A DNA stretch of 5,421 bases from CAZGYE01 sp964530165 (lineage in GTDB: Bacteria > Planctomycetota > Planctomycetia > Planctomycetales > Planctomycetaceae): NCBI GenBank assembly GCA_964530165.1, contig CAZGYE010000353.1, positions 1 through 5,421 on the forward strand, in the 5' to 3' direction. The notes under the pieces were generated by a model. The model ran no database searches, had not been told where the DNA came from, and saw only the letters and a program-made list of their open reading frames with translations. Below are positions 4,798 to 5,421 of this stretch, one piece after another (positions within the stretch are counted from its first letter, which is position 1; the number at the start of each line of letters is the position of its first letter). The translations under genes and the position numbers were made by a program.

Positions 4798-5421
4798 ATG
4801 TTTTTCACCCCATGGCTGGCAAGTTTTCAAAGACGTTTACAGATCTCAAAGCGACGACGACGCCAAGAGCCGACGCCGCAAGCGGCGTTGACAACGGTTT
4901 CCGAGCGGTTGGAAGATCGCACTCTGCTGGCAGCCACCGCAACATTGGTTGCCGGCGACCTTATCGTGACCACAACCGCCGGCGAGGACATCGCCATCAC
5001 GAGTACGGGAGCCGGGGGAGATGCAACTGTCACCCCGAGTGCTGGTCCGGCGACGGTTTTTTCAGGCATGGCGGACGACGTATTGACCATCGACGTCACG
5101 GGTGACGGCACGGGCGCCCAAACACTTGATCTGTCGGGAGTGACGACGGAGGACTTCATTGGTCTCAGCGACGGCATGGTGAGGGTGAGAGGAACCGGCG
5201 ATGACGACACGATCGTCGGAAGCGAATTTGCCGATCTCCTTCGTGGCGGGTCGGGCGATGATTACGTCGACGGCGGGCTGGGCGCCGATACCATTCTCGG
5301 CGGTGGCGGTGACGACATTCTCTCTGGTGGCGCGGGCGACGACAAGATCAACGGTCAGGGCGGCTTCGACACGATCGGCGGCGGGGCCGACGACGACACC
5401 CTCACCGGCGGCGGCGGTGAA
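4798..5421 (+). CDS. LEPR-XLL leader protein with RTX calcium-binding repeats (3' partial)
   Basis: The first 208 residues are visible and the gene continues beyond the window. Residues 1-22 are a short hydrophobic/aromatic start (MFFTPWLASF) and a basic run (KRRRR at 18-22). ERLEDRTLLAA (36-46) is the planctomycete LEPR-XLL type signature found at the N-terminus of large exported or surface proteins. Residues 47-131 look like beta-rich Thr/Ala/Gly sequence with LTIDVTGDGTG. From residue 132 (base 5191) come eight consecutive nonapeptides and part of a ninth, such as GGSGDDYVD, GGLGADTIL, GGGGDDILS and GGAGDDKIN, of the GGxGxDxux calcium-binding type that folds into a parallel beta roll. RTX proteins are usually secreted and fold on binding external calcium. 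No classical Sec signal peptide is clear. It starts 649 bp after tupC and is probably a separate transcription unit. Adhesin, enzyme or cell-surface roles cannot be separated without the missing C-terminus. Confidence 0.9.
   Translation, partial: MFFTPWLASFQRRLQISKRRRRQEPTPQAALTTVSERLEDRTLLAATATLVAGDLIVTTTAGEDIAITSTGAGGDATVTPSAGPATVFSGMADDVLTIDVTGDGTGAQTLDLSGVTTEDFIGLSDGMVRVRGTGDDDTIVGSEFADLLRGGSGDDYVDGGLGADTILGGGGDDILSGGAGDDKINGQGGFDTIGGGADDDTLTGGGGE
5191..5421 (+). repeat. RTX nonapeptide-coding tandem repeat (27-bp unit), open at right edge
   Basis: Bases 5191-5421 encode units of nine residues in exact register: GTGDDDTIV, GSEFADLLR, GGSGDDYVD, GGLGADTIL, GGGGDDILS, GGAGDDKIN, GQGGFDTIG, GGADDDTLT, then GGGGE. 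The central units (3-6) are closest to consensus. Codon choice varies between units, so this is protein-level repetition more than recent DNA duplication. Confidence 0.9.

Noticed and set aside
4405..4830. Reverse-strand open frame of 141 codons, and forward frame 4443-4688
   Set aside because: Both translate straight through perfect hairpins, which yields repeated peptides such as LGNEG; typical false frames over repeats.
4812..5105. Alternative forward frame of 97 codons starting MAGKFSKTF inside the RTX gene
   Set aside because: The frame from 4798 has a better ribosome site, the LEPR-XLL signature and continuous RTX repeats, so the other frame is a shadow.

Overview
The window (about 60% G+C by eye) most likely comes from a member of the Planctomycetota. 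The best evidence is the last gene. It starts with a basic leader followed by ERLEDRTLLAA, the LEPR-XLL type N-terminal signature of large planctomycete surface or secreted proteins. The two coiled-coil membrane proteins at the left also look like planctomycete-type hypotheticals, and the intergenic inverted repeats are of a kind I associate from memory with this phylum. I cannot name a genus.

Layout. Positions 1-81 hold no certain gene. A sigma70-type promoter with two perfect consensus hexamers lies at 82-111. It is followed by a leader of about 167 nt and then six tightly packed plus-strand genes (285-4148): (1) a single-pass coiled-coil protein; (2) a second one with a matching N-terminus and a C-terminal beta domain; (3) a 55-residue single-pass protein overlapping the end of gene 2; (4-6) tupA, tupB and tupC, a complete tungstate-type ABC importer made of a binding lipoprotein, a permease and an ATPase. 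Gaps are 22, -20, 32, -4 and 3 nt, and I see no terminator or second promoter inside, so one transcript is likely.

Positions 4149-4797 carry no gene but are packed with repeats: a 24-nt direct repeat, a pair of inverted GCCAAG-type arms about 115 nt apart, a perfect 16-bp hairpin, a perfect 19-bp hairpin with a flanking half copy, and an imperfect 22-nt palindrome. At 4798 a new gene begins and runs off the right edge. It combines the LEPR-XLL leader with at least eight RTX (calcium-binding, GGxGxDxux) nonapeptides.

How the genes work together. TupA captures oxyanion outside the cytoplasmic membrane, TupB forms the channel and TupC drives transport. Tungstate would feed a tungsten or molybdenum pterin enzyme not present in this window. 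The role of the three membrane proteins cotranscribed upstream is unknown, and their link to tungstate uptake is the main open question. The TupC ATPase also appears to lack the H-loop histidine, next to a C5 tract that could mark a frameshift.
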